Source: Turbatrix aceti (taxonomy: Eukaryota; Nematoda; Chromadorea; Rhabditida; Panagrolaimidae). Taken from it: a stretch of 64,000 nt of DNA. Below the pieces are notes generated by a model, which saw only the letters and a program-made list of their open reading frames with translations, had not been told where the DNA came from and ran no database searches. The DNA lies in the NCBI GenBank assembly GCA_963969345.1, contig OZ017769.1, positions 9,737,725-9,801,724 on the forward strand. Direction: 5' to 3'. Below are positions 47,463 through 59,349 of the stretch, piece by piece. Every line of letters starts with the position of its first letter. Position 1 is the first letter of the stretch. The position numbers and the translations under genes are program-made.

Positions 47463-49830
47463 ATGGCCCCCTCATCTGCCATCAGGAGCGGCCTCTTTCC
47501 GCTGCTGCTGCTGCTGCTGCTGCCGTTGCTGCCGGCACTTGTCTCCGGCACTCTCTGCCAGCCGGGCTGCGTCTGCTTCGACGATGGCCGCGACGTCCGC
47601 TGCGACCACGCCAACCTCACCACGCTGCCGTACATGCTGAATCCGCTGCTCCGGTCGCTGTCGCTCGTCGACGCCAAGCTCAGGACTCTCGATGCCGCCT
47701 CGCTCAGCGTTTACCAGGACCTCGAGTTTCTCGATCTTTCGTCCAACTCCATCACCGAGCTGCCCGCCGAGTTCCTTGTCAATTTCCCTCGGCTGCGGCA
47801 CGTGCGACTGCGCGGGAACAAAATCAGGCTCATTTCTGACGACTTGTTCCATGAGCTGCCGTCTCTTGAGGTTGGTGAAAAATAGGTCCAAAACATGGCC
47901 GAACTGCTTTTTTGGGCAGTGTTATGTTTTTTTAACCAAATCACAGTTATTTTTCGTTTCAAAATGTGCCATCAGCGCTAATCCGGATAATTGGATAAAT
48001 CCAGTTTCCCCAGAGTACCCATTTGACCCCCGTTGATTGACAGAGTCCGGCAATGAGTGCGCAAGTGATCGATCATCGTTCGCGCAAACAAAAACAACCC
48101 TGGCGACGGAAGCGAGAACGAATGCCTGTTTGCACTTATTTTTGGGACGATGTGTCAGAAATTTGATCTTTTTTGTTGCACGCGCATCCACGCCTTCGAT
48201 GGCACGGACCCCCAATTGTCATGACACTGACACGGTCATCCGGGGTGTCTGGCGACCAGGTGGATCGGGGAAAATTGTCAAATTAAAATAACAAACGCAT
48301 ACATACAATACAAGTTTAAATACAAATTATGAAGAAAATTAAATTAATTTTTTTGCAGATCCTGGACCTATCAGACAACCAGATCGAACGGATTATGCCA
48401 AGCGCCTTTGCGGAGCTCTCAGGCCTCACGAGTCTCAACCTGTCCCACAATGCACTCTCTCTCCTGACGTCATCTGCCTTCACAGGACTCTCGGGTCTGT
48501 CACAGCTTGATCTCGGGCACAACAGGTTCGAGCGGCTTCAACGCGACGTTTTTGCCGAACTCGGCGATCTCGCTTACCTGTCGCTGAACGACAATCGGCT
48601 TAGAACGGTAAGTATTCAAATGTTTAATTTCAATTGGTCAGTTAAATCCGCATTGCAACCTATTTTTTTGTTTTCCAGCTGCAACCCCTGACGTTCAACG
48701 CGCAGAAGAAACTCGTCAAACTTGACCTCAGCGGGAACGGCATCGATCGCGTCGAAGAGGGCACGTTCAGCGGCCTCCACAGCCTCAAGGCGCTCGATCT
48801 GCGGGGCAACGAACTGAGCGCGGTCCCCGCCCGCAACTGGCCATATTTGGCGGAACTCGAGCACCTTGATCTCCGATCAAACCAGTTATCGGTATTATCC
48901 GCCGGCGCCTTCGAAGGACTCGGGTCGCTGCGACGGCTCCTGATTTCGGCCAACACCGGGCTGCGGCGCATCGAAGGCCACGCTTTTGCCGGGCTCTTCA
49001 AGCTGGATTCGCTCGAAGCACGTGATTGCCCTTCGCTGACGACCATTGACGAGCTTGCCTTCGAGCACCCCAACCGCCTCGCTTCTGTCGACCTGGCCAA
49101 CGGGGGGCTGTCTTCCCTGGGCGTCAACCTCCTCAACTGGCGCCAACTGACCCGCCTCGACCTCGCCGGGAACCCGCTGATCTGCGACTGCGAGTTGCTC
49201 CGATTTCTGCCCTCGGCCCTCGCGGAAGTCAGACACCGCGCCAACTCGAGCACCTCCGACCCCCGTCCCTTGTGCGCCGGGCCCGAAGGTCTGCAGGGCG
49301 TCGCCGTCGAGACCGCGCCCGTTTCCGCCTGCGGCGGCCTTGCCGAGCCCACGCTCCTCCTCGCAGCCATGGCCGCGTCCGTGGCCGCAGTTTTCCTGAC
49401 TGTTCTGGTGGCGGCGGCGTGTCTCCGGTCGCGGGCCGCAGAGAAGCACCCCTCGCGGGCGCCGCTCTTCACCGGAGCCTCGTCCTGCACGGACTCGCTC
49501 ACCTACGACAAGTCCGACCCTCTCCTCGTCCACCATCCTACCCACTACCCCACCCTCCACCACGGGGCGACCGGTGGCTTCTACGCGGCTCCTCAGTACT
49601 GCGAGCCGGGCGACTATTACGCGTCCATCGCCGTCCACTCGCCCTTCGCTCACCGGGCCATTGTCCGCGACGACCCGACCCCCTACGCCACCGGGGCCAT
49701 CTGCGGAACCCCCCGGACCCTGGACTACCGTCTCAGGCCGCCTTCCTTCATGGCACCTCCCCCACCGCCGCCGACGATGCCCCCGCCGGCCCCTGATCCT
49801 TTCTGTCCGGTGCCGAGCACGGAGATCTGA
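47463..49830 (+). CDS. Leucine-rich-repeat single-pass receptor, right copy
   Basis: Exons 47463-47870, 48359-48607 and 48679-49830 give 602 residues, three more than the left copy because the signal peptide has three extra Leu codons in a CTG run (near 47505-47522). Domains are as in the left copy: LRRNT cap, LRRs, LRRCT with NPLICDC, transmembrane helix, proline-rich tail and terminal S-T-E-I. A Glu (CEPGDYY) replaces a Gly of the left copy in the cytoplasmic tail. All frames and splice sites are intact, so both copies should be functional if both are real. AATAAA at 50064-50069 is the likely polyadenylation signal. Confidence 0.88.
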
Positions 49831-50079
49831 GAAAAGTCGGGCGGGTGCATTATTCGTGACTCTGGTGGAATCTCAGCACTAACGGGAAATTCGTGATTGT
49901 TTTGTCCAGTTTACTGAAGGTTTTGGATAGGACGATTACGATCGATATTTACAATCAATGCCGGTTGTTTTTTTCATTCACTGAACTTTTTATTTATGCG
50001 TTGGTCACTTTTGTGACTTGTTCTGCCACTTTTTTTGTTCTTCAAATTACACCTTTTGTACAAAATAAAGAATTTATTT

Positions 50080-50454
50080 GACTTTTGTGTTTGTGCGCAA
50101 ATTTATATTATACTGACGACTTTACAACAGTTTATATTAATACGTTGTAATATATATTTTTGTAGGAAATTTGGAGGAGGATATTTGGATTTATTATGAT
50201 CAGTTTGTTTATTTTTAAAAATTAAACTAAAAAAATATAAAACATTTTCAGAAAAATATACTAGTTGAAATCTTTATTCAGTTCTTTGACTCAAATCGTT
50301 TTTTATACCTGCCTTTTTCAAACAGTGATAATGTTATATATATATATAAGTACAACAAATAAGTAATCAAGATCGTAGTCATAAGTACAACAAATTGCAA
50401 ACCAAGATCACACATTCAGTAAATTTTTATTTACAAAAAAACAAAAAAAATCAT
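50080..50454. other. AT-rich gap between the palindrome and TMEM234
   Basis: AT-rich, with a TA dinucleotide run near 50336-50348 and TAAGTACAACAAAT repeated twice (50347 and 50380). No gene. Confidence 0.4.
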
Positions 50455-53400
50455 TTAATCAAAAAGCCCGTAATTGATGACCGCGATACCCGCAACGATG
50501 AAGCCAACACCCGTTACTGTAGTCAGAAGATTCATCTTTTCACCGAGCACGTGACCGACCACACCGGTTATGGCAATGGCTACGGCATTCGTCAGGACCA
50601 CAACATGAGCGACTGGAACGGTCAGAGTGACGAGCAGAAATACAAGCTGAAAAAAACTTCATGTGAATGCTCACGCGACGTGCCAGTTAAAAATGTATAT
50701 TTCTACTTTTATCAAAACTTTTGTGTTTTTTTTTAAATGATACGTTCCGGATACAAAAAGCAAAAATAATGCATGCTGTAGATAACAAACTATTTTTCCG
50801 GAGCAGTTTTTGATCAAAATCCAAATAAGATAAAACAGAGAAATTAAAACACGTTCTGCGAGCCGATTTTGGAATAAGGTGAAGGCCGCGACCCAGCTAA
50901 TTTACACCTTCAAATGTTTTGTGCCCAAGTTGTAGGGGGGCATATGGAAGGTTCCAAACGGGCCTTAAAAAATTTTCCAGATGCCGGATTCTGGAGCTAG
51001 GGCTTCTCGACTGTTTCGACGTCAAAATTTCAAACTGCTTCTAAAAATCTGATATTTGGCATACAGGGTAATCTTGGCACGAGAAATCGACTGGTGTATT
51101 TGGTTTTCTCAAAAAACACCTGACTTTTTTGAAAAAATTGATTTTTGTCGATTTACCTGTATTTACCGTCAAAAATTGGCTGCGGCGTCCAGGAGAGAAC
51201 TCCACGGGAAGTTTTGAAGCCGGAATCGGATAGTCCATCTTTTTAGACGTCGAATGAGGTATAACACGAAAAAAAATCGATACTATATTTTGACCATCCT
51301 TGGGTTTGAATGGCGCGCACTCGGTAAAAAGGGCCTAAATCGAGTTTCTGAAATGAATTTTTGTATAGTTGGAAAAATCTGATTTTTGCTTTCCAGGGGT
51401 AACTTGGCACGAGAAATCTATTGAAGTATACAGATTTCTCAAAAAACATCTGATTTTTATGAAATGCTTGATCTTTTTGTTCTACCGTCAATTACTGTCA
51501 CAAAATTGGCTGCGACGTCCGGGAGAAAACTTCACGGGTAGTTTTGACGCCGGCATCGGATTACACGTCTTTTTTGACGTCGAATGAGGTATGACACGAA
51601 AAAATATCGATACTATATGATGACCATATGCCGGCTTTTGTCGCGCGCACTCGGTAAAAAAAGCGTGCAAGCCTCTTTTTCCCGAAAAAGACGTGCGCGC
51701 TCGTAACAGGAGTCATGTTCAAAAAAACGCCCTGAAGCCAATTTTTGTTTGTTACCCTTGCGGTCATCTGGAGATGATTGGGCATGTCCGAAATATTGTT
51801 TTCAGCGACATGCGTTTTTTATTCGAAGATTTTGCGTATTGCCACTGGCATTGAAAGAACATGAAACTATGCAATATCGTAATTCACCTCATAATTATCC
51901 AATAAAAAGCGGCAATGGCTTAAAACAATACTTCGGACATGCCCAATCAACTCCAGATGACCGCAAGGGTAACAAACAAAAATTGGCTTCAGGGCGTTTT
52001 TTTGAACATGACTCCTGTTACGAGCGCGCACGTCTTTTTCGGGAAAAAGAGGCTTGCACGCTTTTTTTACCGAGTGCGCGCGACAAATACCGGCATATGG
52101 TCATCATATAGTATCGATATTTTTTCGTGTCATACCTCATTCGACGTCAAAAAAGACGTGTAATCCGATGCCGGCGTCAAAACTACCCGTGAAGTTTTCT
52201 CCCGGACGTCGCAGCCAATTTTGTGACAGTAATTGACGGTAGAACAAAAAGATCAAGCATTTCATAAAAATCAGATGTTTTTTGAGAAATCTGTATACTT
52301 CAATAGATTTCTCGTGCCAAGTTACCCCTGGAAAGCAAAAATCAGATTTTTCCAACTATACAAAAATTCATTTCAGAAACTCGATTTAGGCCCTTTTTAC
52401 CGAGTGCGCGCCATTCAAACCCAAGGATGGTCAAAATATAGTATCGATTTTTTTTCGTGTTATACCTCATTCGACGTCTAAAAAGATGGACTATCCGATT
52501 CCGGCTTCAAAACTTCCCGTGGAGTTCTCTCCTGGACGCCGCAGCCAATTTTTGACGGTAAATACAGGTAAATCGACAAAAATCAATTTTTTCAAAAAAG
52601 TCAGGTGTTTTTTGAGAAAACCAAATACACCAGTCGATTTCTCGTGCCAAGATTACCCTGTATGCCAAATATCAGATTTTTAGAAGCAGTTTGAAATTTT
52701 GACGTCGAAACAGTCGAGAAGCCCTAGCTCCAGAATCCGGCATCTGGAAAATTTTTTAAGGCCCGTTTGGAACCTTCCATATGCCCCCCTACAACTTGGG
52801 CACAAAACATTTGAAGGTGTAAATTAGCTGGGTCGCCGATCCCAAATCGGCTCGCAGAACGTGTTTTAAATCATAATCATTGTTCCACTAAATTTAATAC
52901 ACTCTGATCAGCTTATGTGAATGAAGTCATTTCAGAAAAAAAAATTGTCGAATAAATCACACTAACTAAATGCACACTCAACCATTTTTTACAAAAAAAC
53001 TAAACGTCTTTATAACAGCAAATTTGAACGCACAATTCCAGAGTTGTTCAATTCGACAATTTTCAGTGCTCGCTCTGCTCGCGCTCTTTGAGCAATTCAA
53101 TTTTCCGTGCTCGCTCTGCTCATGCTCTTTGAGTTCCTAAAATTTTCGCGCTCGCTCCGCTCGCGCTCTTTTATTCTCAGATCCTTTGCTCTTGCTCTGC
53201 TCACGCTCGTGAGTTGAGCAAGAGCGAGCAATGAGCGAACACGGCTCACACAAAAAAAAGTGAATTTTGAGCCAAAATTCAGTTCCCCACTAAAAGAAAG
53301 ACCGTATACTCCTTGGAGATACCCCCAACATCGTGTTTTTGATCGAAACTACCAGTATTTTAGTATTTGTAGCACTAAATTTGTAGTGAGCAGTGCTCAT

Positions 53401-53913
53401 TTGAAAATTTATCGCGCTCGCTCTGCTCGCGCTCTTTGAGCACTCCAATTTTTCGTGCTCGCTCTGCTCATGCTCATTGAGCACTCCAATTTTTCGCGCT
53501 CGCTCCGCTCGCGCTCGTGAGCTGAGCAGGAGCGAGCAGTGAGCAGGAGCAATTTGGTGAGCATCGAACAACTCTGCACAATTCTGAACACTCAAATTAA
53601 TTTTTTTTATGCTCACAAATTTTAGAGAAAAGTATTTACTTGCACAGTTAACTGAACATACACAAAAACTTACGGATGCAGCACGATTGATAGCAAAGGG
53701 CAGCGTGTATTTCCAGTTGGAAAAAAAATACACAACTTGCAGGACAATGCGCTTGACCAATAATGCGTCATGCTTTTTTTCCTTTTTCCCACCATCCGGG
53801 GAGGATTTAGCGCCTCGGGCTATGTATGGATTTGTCAGTCCCCAGATAACGCCAACTGCGAAGATCGCTGCGTACGACGGCCACGAAGGCAGCGAAGATG
53901 GCGAAGAAGACAT
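50455..53913 (-). CDS. TMEM234: TMEM234-family small multi-pass membrane protein
   Basis: Two exons on the minus strand, 53674-53913 and 50455-50646, give 143 residues, the usual family length. Exon 1 encodes AAIFAVGVIWGLTNPYIARGA and FFSNWKYTLPFAINRAAS, matching the human family pattern of an N-terminal WGxTxP helix and an FLLNQxGS-like segment. Exon 2 continues SLVFLLVTLTVPVAHVV..NAVAIAITGVVGHVLGEK and a last helix (GVGFIVAGIAVINYG). Together there are four hydrophobic helices, of the drug/metabolite-transporter-like fold. The donor is GTAAGT and the acceptor TTTTTTCAG, phase 0. The 3.0 kb intron contains a foldback element and a GCTCGC repeat, unusually large for this window. Function is poorly known; the vertebrate protein is linked to kidney filtration. 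Confidence 0.85.
50847..52867. mobile_element. Foldback element 4 inside the TMEM234 intron
   Basis: Near-perfect arms of about 960 bases flank an unpaired centre at roughly 51815-51925. The outer ends read AACACGTTCTGCGAGCCGAT and its complement. Arm landmarks: CCCCCCTACAACTTGG, TTTCTCGTGCCAAG repeated twice per arm, and the core AAAATTGGCTTCAGGGCG with GAACATGACTCC, shared with element 2. Arm identity is much higher than in the other foldbacks, suggesting recent origin. No transposase. Its presence in an intron on the minus strand would let the pre-mRNA form a long hairpin. Confidence 0.85.
53040..53580. repeat. GCTCGCTCTGCTC-rich dispersed repeat, copy B
   Basis: Same repeat as 3270-3720 and same orientation, opening with AGAGTTGTTCAATTCGACAA and made of imperfect units of about 50-60 bases around GTGCTCGCTCTGCTC. 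It includes the complementary GAGCGAGCAATGAGC part. It lies in the TMEM234 intron, close to exon 1. Confidence 0.75.
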
Positions 53914-55185
53914 TTATTTGCAACAAGCTGTCCGGCTGACTGACTGACTGCTTTGAAATGCATTGAAAGTGCGCACGCGACGAGAAATAAAAAAATGGAG
54001 ATCGCTTTGTAAAATAGACGGGAAAGATCAATAAAAAGTAAAGAGAACGCAGACAGCGAGGGTCAACATTGCGCAGATATGTACGTTTTCGCGCAGAGCA
54101 TCGCCGACGACGACGACAAAGGTTTTGGTTTAGTTGAGTCGTAGCCCGTCCAACAGGGAAGTAAGTAGCTCTCCACCAACCTTTCGAGAGTGACCTGGCC
54201 TAGCCTGACCCTCCACGTGTCGTCGTCGAGAACAACCAACTCGTTGCCACAAGTTACGGCCATTCTTCTGTTATCCGCATTTATCCTGCAGTTTACGGCT
54301 GTTTAGCAACGGCTGAAAAAACAAGGCGTTGCTTCCGCTCCTCTTTTGCCTACGCTTGCTAATATATTTACGTCGTCATAGACAAACGACCGGTTAGATC
54401 TGTGGTGTGGTGCGCGAAGGAAGGCGAAGTCCACGTCAGTTTATACCTTTTTATAGGGTTTTTCAAATGATTGTTTGGTTTTTTTGTATTTTTCTTCAAA
54501 AAATGACAGTTTTTCATAAACACTTTTTTTTGATTTGCTCAAAGTGTAATGTAAAAAAATTGAAATTATTTTGTAGAAAAGTTATTCCGATCAGTTTTTT
54601 TCCTGAAAATCGTTACCGATAACCCAAAAGGGGCAATCGGGTGTTTTTTTTATGTTCTGGCCAGTTTTTTTTTCAAGTTTTGCGTATCAATTTTTTGTGA
54701 CAAAAATTTAAAATTATTTCAACAATTTAAAATTTTTGTTCGATTCGATCGACTAAATAGTTTACCTGTTTCAGTTAACTTTTGAATAAAATATGTAAAT
54801 AAAGTAACATTTGCGATAATTATGCTTCTATCAGTTTTTCTCTGCTAACATTGTAACCCGAACAACCTAATAAAAATGTTTTTTTTAAATATATATAACA
54901 AAATAGAAAAATCTGTGTCAAAATAATAACTATGCCTTATTGTAATTTTTTTAACTAAAGTTATCACAAATTTGACAGGTTTCATATTTTTTTGTTACAA
55001 AATTGTGCACGTTGTTTTTCCTATTTATCGTGTTTTTTTGTCATGATTTTTGCTTTCGGAGATTTTATTCAATTCGACACTAGAATTCTATTGACGGCAA
55101 TCAACAGTGATTTTCTGAACTTTTGAATTTTAATGTAAAACATGTTTTTTACAACGGCCAAAGTTATTCAGAATCTCCGAACGCG
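53914..55185. other. Intergenic region between TMEM234 and DNAJC10
   Basis: Divergent promoter region. 53914-54380 is GC-richer and includes an open minus-strand stretch (54063-54263) of doubtful value. 54400-55160 is AT-rich with several CAGTTT words on the plus strand (54437, 54506, 54592, 54663 and 54832). TTATTCAG at 55164-55171 lies 14 bases before the DNAJC10 ATG and could be a UTR or spliced-leader acceptor. Confidence 0.4.
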
Positions 55186-58100
55186 ATGCGCCAGGCCCTC
55201 GTCATCGGCTTCGTGATTGCCGGAGCCCTGGCCAGTCTCGTCGCCGCCGGCGTGGACTACTACGAGCTCCTCGGCGTCGCACGGGACGCAGACGATCGAA
55301 CCATTCGTCGCGCGTTCAAGAAAATTGCAATCATCAAGCATCCCGACAAGAATCCAGATGACGAATCGGCGCATGCTGAATTTGTGAAGATTAATCGGGC
55401 TTACGAGGTTTTAAAAGATGAGGAACTTCGCAAGAAATACGGTTCGTGTTTCGTGATGCATAGATCGAAATGAATATTACCATCAACAGTTAACATAAAA
55501 AATATTTATTTACAGAAAAAAATATTTTGTGGGTGTGTTATAAAAATATTTTTCATTACAAAATTGAAATTGAAATATCTTTACATATTTTTTTGTAAAA
55601 TGCAAATTCAATTTTTTTTCATTGTTAAAAAAACCTTTGAACTAATCCTTAGTTAAATTAATTTTTTTTTGTGGTTTGCAGACCAATTCGGCGAAGAAGG
55701 CCTCTCTGACGATTTCCAGGGCGGAAACAAATACGAGTCGTGGAAGTTCTACAACACCATGTTCGGCATCTACGACGACGACCAGGAGATTGTAACCCTC
55801 AGCCGCTCCGATTTCCAGCAGACCGTCATCGACTCCGGCGAGGTCTGGTTCGTTAACTTCTACTCGACGTACTGCAGCCACTGCCACGACCTCGCCCCGA
55901 CGTGGCGGGAGTTCGCGCGGGACATGGAGGGCGTCGTCCGCATCGGAGCCGTCAACTGCGCGGAAGACCCTGCGCTCTGCCAGTCGCAGCGGGTCATGGG
56001 CTATCCCTCGCTGGTCCTCTTCCCGGACCACGTCTTCTACCAGGGCCCGAGGGAGCTCAAGCCGCTGCAGGCCTTCATCATGTCGAGACTCACCGCCGAA
56101 GTACACAAGGTGACGTTCAAGAACTACGTGCAGCTGTCAACCGAGTGGGAATCGTACTCGTCGAAGCCATGGGTGCTCATCTTTTGCGAGGACGAAGAAG
56201 GCCTCTGTCTGAGCAAGGAAAACCGCAGAAAACTGGCCAGCATGCTCGCTGGCATCGCGAATGTTGGCGTGGTCGCGTGCCCGGAGCACAAGCGGGATCT
56301 TTTGTGCAAGAAACTTCAGGCCACCGGGGTCGCCTTTTACCCCGCGGGGCAGATCGATGCTGAGCATCAGCACGAAATCGATACTCTCCATCCTCGGGAG
56401 ATCTACGCAGCCGTGCTAGACTTGGTTCCGGAACTGGAGCCTCTCACCGACGAGGAGTACGAAGAGGTGCTCAGAGCCGCGGAAGAAACGACGCTGGTCA
56501 AGTTCCGGGATTCGAAAGCGACAGATAGCGATGCGGCTGTCGAGCGGGAACTCAAGAAACTACCGCTGGCTTTTCCGGATGTCAGAGTGGGTTTACTTTA
56601 TTTTTTTATTACGATCTCAATCAAAGGACAGTTATTATAATATTTTTACAACTTGCTTCATGAAATCATTTTTGATTAATTTTTTCATCATGATTTTTTT
56701 GTTGTCAAAAAAACTCAAAATCTGAGTAAACAAAAAAAAGTGAAAAAATACTGCCTTTGCTTAGTTGAAAAGTAACAGTTTTTTATTCGTTAAAATTTTT
56801 TTACACTTTATTATTTTGTTTGTTATATAGTATTATTTACAGTTTAAAAAGTGAATATTCCGATGCAGTTTTGAACAATTTACTAAAAATAAATTTTTGT
56901 TGACAATTGTGAAAACTAACCAACACAATTTCAAGCTTTTTTTGCCTACCAATTCAACTTTGAAACAATTTGGAATCACTTACAATGTTGTTTCAAGTGT
57001 CCAAGCTTTAATTTTTAACGTTTAAAAAATTAAAAAAATTTTTTTGTTCAGATGCGTCAGGTCGATTGCTCCAAGTCAAGCGATATCTGTTCCGAACTGC
57101 ACCTCGGCGGCGAAGATCTCCCGCGATACGTCATGTTTAAGACCGGGGGAGGATACGAAATTAATTACAGTAAGTTTTTTAAAAACAAAGTTTTTTAGTT
57201 TCAACAAAAGATTCCTTTCTACAGTTTTCAAAACTTTATAAAACAAATTTAGACAAAAAAAGGTCCTACCACGACATCGCAACTTTCATCCGGGAAAGCC
57301 GTTCCAGTGCCCTCGTTTCGCTCACCGCCGAGCAGTACAACGAGGCGGTTTCTGGTTCTAATGAGGATCTCTGGATCGTGGACTACTTTGCGCCCTGGTG
57401 CCCGCCGTGCATGAAACTCATCCCCCAGCTGCGAGCTCTGCCCACGGAGGTCCTTGGTCGTCGGCTGCGGACCGGAACCATCGATTGCGTGATTTACAAG
57501 GAAACCTGCGTGGCCGCGGGCATCGCGAGTTATCCGACGGCGATTCTCTACGCCAACAGCAAGCAGCACCCCTCGGTGGGGTACCACACTACCGACCAGG
57601 TCCTCGAAGCCATCGAAGACGCTCTGGCCCCCGTTGTTCGGGAACTTGACCAGCAGGCTTTCGATGAAGTTGTTGCGAACCGCGAAGCAGGTACGACGTG
57701 GGTGGTCGACTTTTTCGCTCCCTGGTGCGGTCCGTGCAAGCAACTCGCACCTGAGTACCGACGAGTCGCGAGGACTTTTGCCTCGTCGAACACTGAAAAT
57801 CTATTTTTCGGATCTGTGGATTGTGATGCGCATCGGGGACTCTGCACGTCCCAGGGCGTCAACCAGTACCCCACAATCCGACTCTACCGGGCAAAACTCT
57901 CGCAGAAGACTCTCGACTACCCGGCCAACTGGTGGCGCGACACCGGCTCCATCCACCGCTGGGTCACCGAGTTCCTGCCCTCCCTCGTCGAGATCATGGG
58001 CCCTGAGTTCTACACGACGGTGCTGCAGTCCTCGGAGCCCTGGCTGGTGGACTTTTACGCTCCCTGGTGCGGGCACTGCGTCCAATTTGCCCCTGTCTTT

Positions 58101-58346
58101 GAACAGATTGCCAAACGCCTCGAAGGAAGGGTCAAGCTCGCGAAGGTGGACTGCGATCGGTATCCGGGCGTCTGTCAGGCTGCCGGCGTCAGAGCGTATC
58201 CCTCGATCAAGCTCTACATCGGCAGTCCATCGAGGCAGAGACAGGATGCCAATGGCATTGTCATTCAGTCGCAGAACGGGGAAACTGTTATTCAGTACGT
58301 CGAACATCATCTCGCGCATGCCAAGGTTTTGAGGGATGAATTGTAA
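55186..58346 (+). CDS. DNAJC10: ERdj5-type J-domain and thioredoxin-repeat ER reductase
   Basis: Exons 55186-55441, 55682-56586, 57052-57169 and 57253-58346 give 790 residues (human ERdj5: 793). Signal peptide (1 to about 21), J domain with HPD (IKHPDKNPDD), then thioredoxin domains with active sites CSHC (150-153), CPPC (476-479), CGPC (585-588) and CGHC (699-702). A stretch without CxxC at about 210-430 corresponds to the two redox-inactive thioredoxin-like domains. The C terminus is RDEL, an ER-retention signal. With BiP the family reduces disulfides of misfolded clients for ER-associated degradation; C. elegans DNJ-27 is the nematode member. An in-frame ATG at 55123 would hide the signal peptide, so 55186 is preferred. 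Introns 1-3 are AT-rich (240, 465 and 83 bases). Confidence 0.95.
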
Positions 58347-59349
58347 GTTTTTTTGAGAATTTAAAAAAACATTTAAAATTAATTTAAAAAAAGAAAATTA
58401 TGCACGATGAAAAACAAAAGGTGTGCAGTTTTTGACGTCGAATTTGTATCAATGCAATTATGTATTACCAGTTTCATTTAAAAATTCCGCGTTTTAGCGA
58501 AATTTTTTAAATTCTTGAATTTCAGGTAAAACACAAACAATCTTTCAAAAAATGAAGAATCTACTTGCACTACACCAATAAAGCGATAGCTCCTGCTTCG
58601 CCGAGACAAACAAATCAAACTGACCAGCCATCACCACCTGCGTGTTTTGCATTATTTATCGTCATCGAAATCCACTTTTTGGACGAATCTGACTGACAAA
58701 CGACTTGAACCCCTCTAATTTTTTTGTTTCAATCTTCTGTTTTTGTTCCGATTGGGGATTCTGTGTTCAACGGGTTATCCTTAGTTTTTTTTTGCTTTGG
58801 CATTTTTTTCAATGTGTGTGCCTTTTATTTTTTTTTCAAATATTATTCAGCTTGTCAATGAATGTTTTTTTTAAATAAAAATTTGACAGTTGGGTAACAA
58901 TTGAAGTCAAAAATTTAACATTAATGAATAAATCAATTGAAATACATTTTACTCATAAAAAATTTTTTTCAAATTAAAAAAATATATTTTCAAATTAACA
59001 ATATTTATAAAACATGCGTATCAAAAAATTATTCATTTGGAAAATAAAATTGGTTATGCACTGATATTATAATAAATAAAATTAAATAAAAAAACAAGTA
59101 TGTATTTCATTTTTTCATTTTTGTTTTAGACTATCACAGGAGGGACAGAAAGATGTAAACAAGTTGTGACTAATGACTAAAGTTGCATACTAATGTAAAA
59201 ATTACTACAATATTGCGGTAAAACAGGTGAAAGCTTGCAATATCAGTTTTCGCTGCTTTCTGATGTCTATGCATAAACACCTTTGATACTCTGGTGTAAA
59301 AGCATAATAAATCATTTTAGTAAATTTTAGTAAATCTGTTACCTTAAGA
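58347..59349. other. AT-rich intergenic region
   Basis: 3' flank of DNAJC10 (AATAAA near 58577) followed by about 700 bases of A/T-run sequence with no gene signal. It presumably includes the promoter of the next gene. Confidence 0.4.

Larger units (their letters stand above)
37153..50079. repeat. Right arm of the 30 kb palindrome
   Basis: Mirror of 20569-33535. The outer edge lies ten bases past AATAAA (50064-50069) of the right LRR gene, so both arms end at the 3' end of the same gene. Apart from the LRR gene and tRNA-Gln it contains no credible coding gene. Confidence 0.9.

Noticed and set aside
54063..54263. 66-codon minus-strand frame (MAVTCGNELVVLDDDTW...)
   Set aside because: Codon use looks reasonable and an AAGGTTGGT donor is present, but no downstream exon fits between it and TMEM234 and no family is recognised. 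Left open rather than called.
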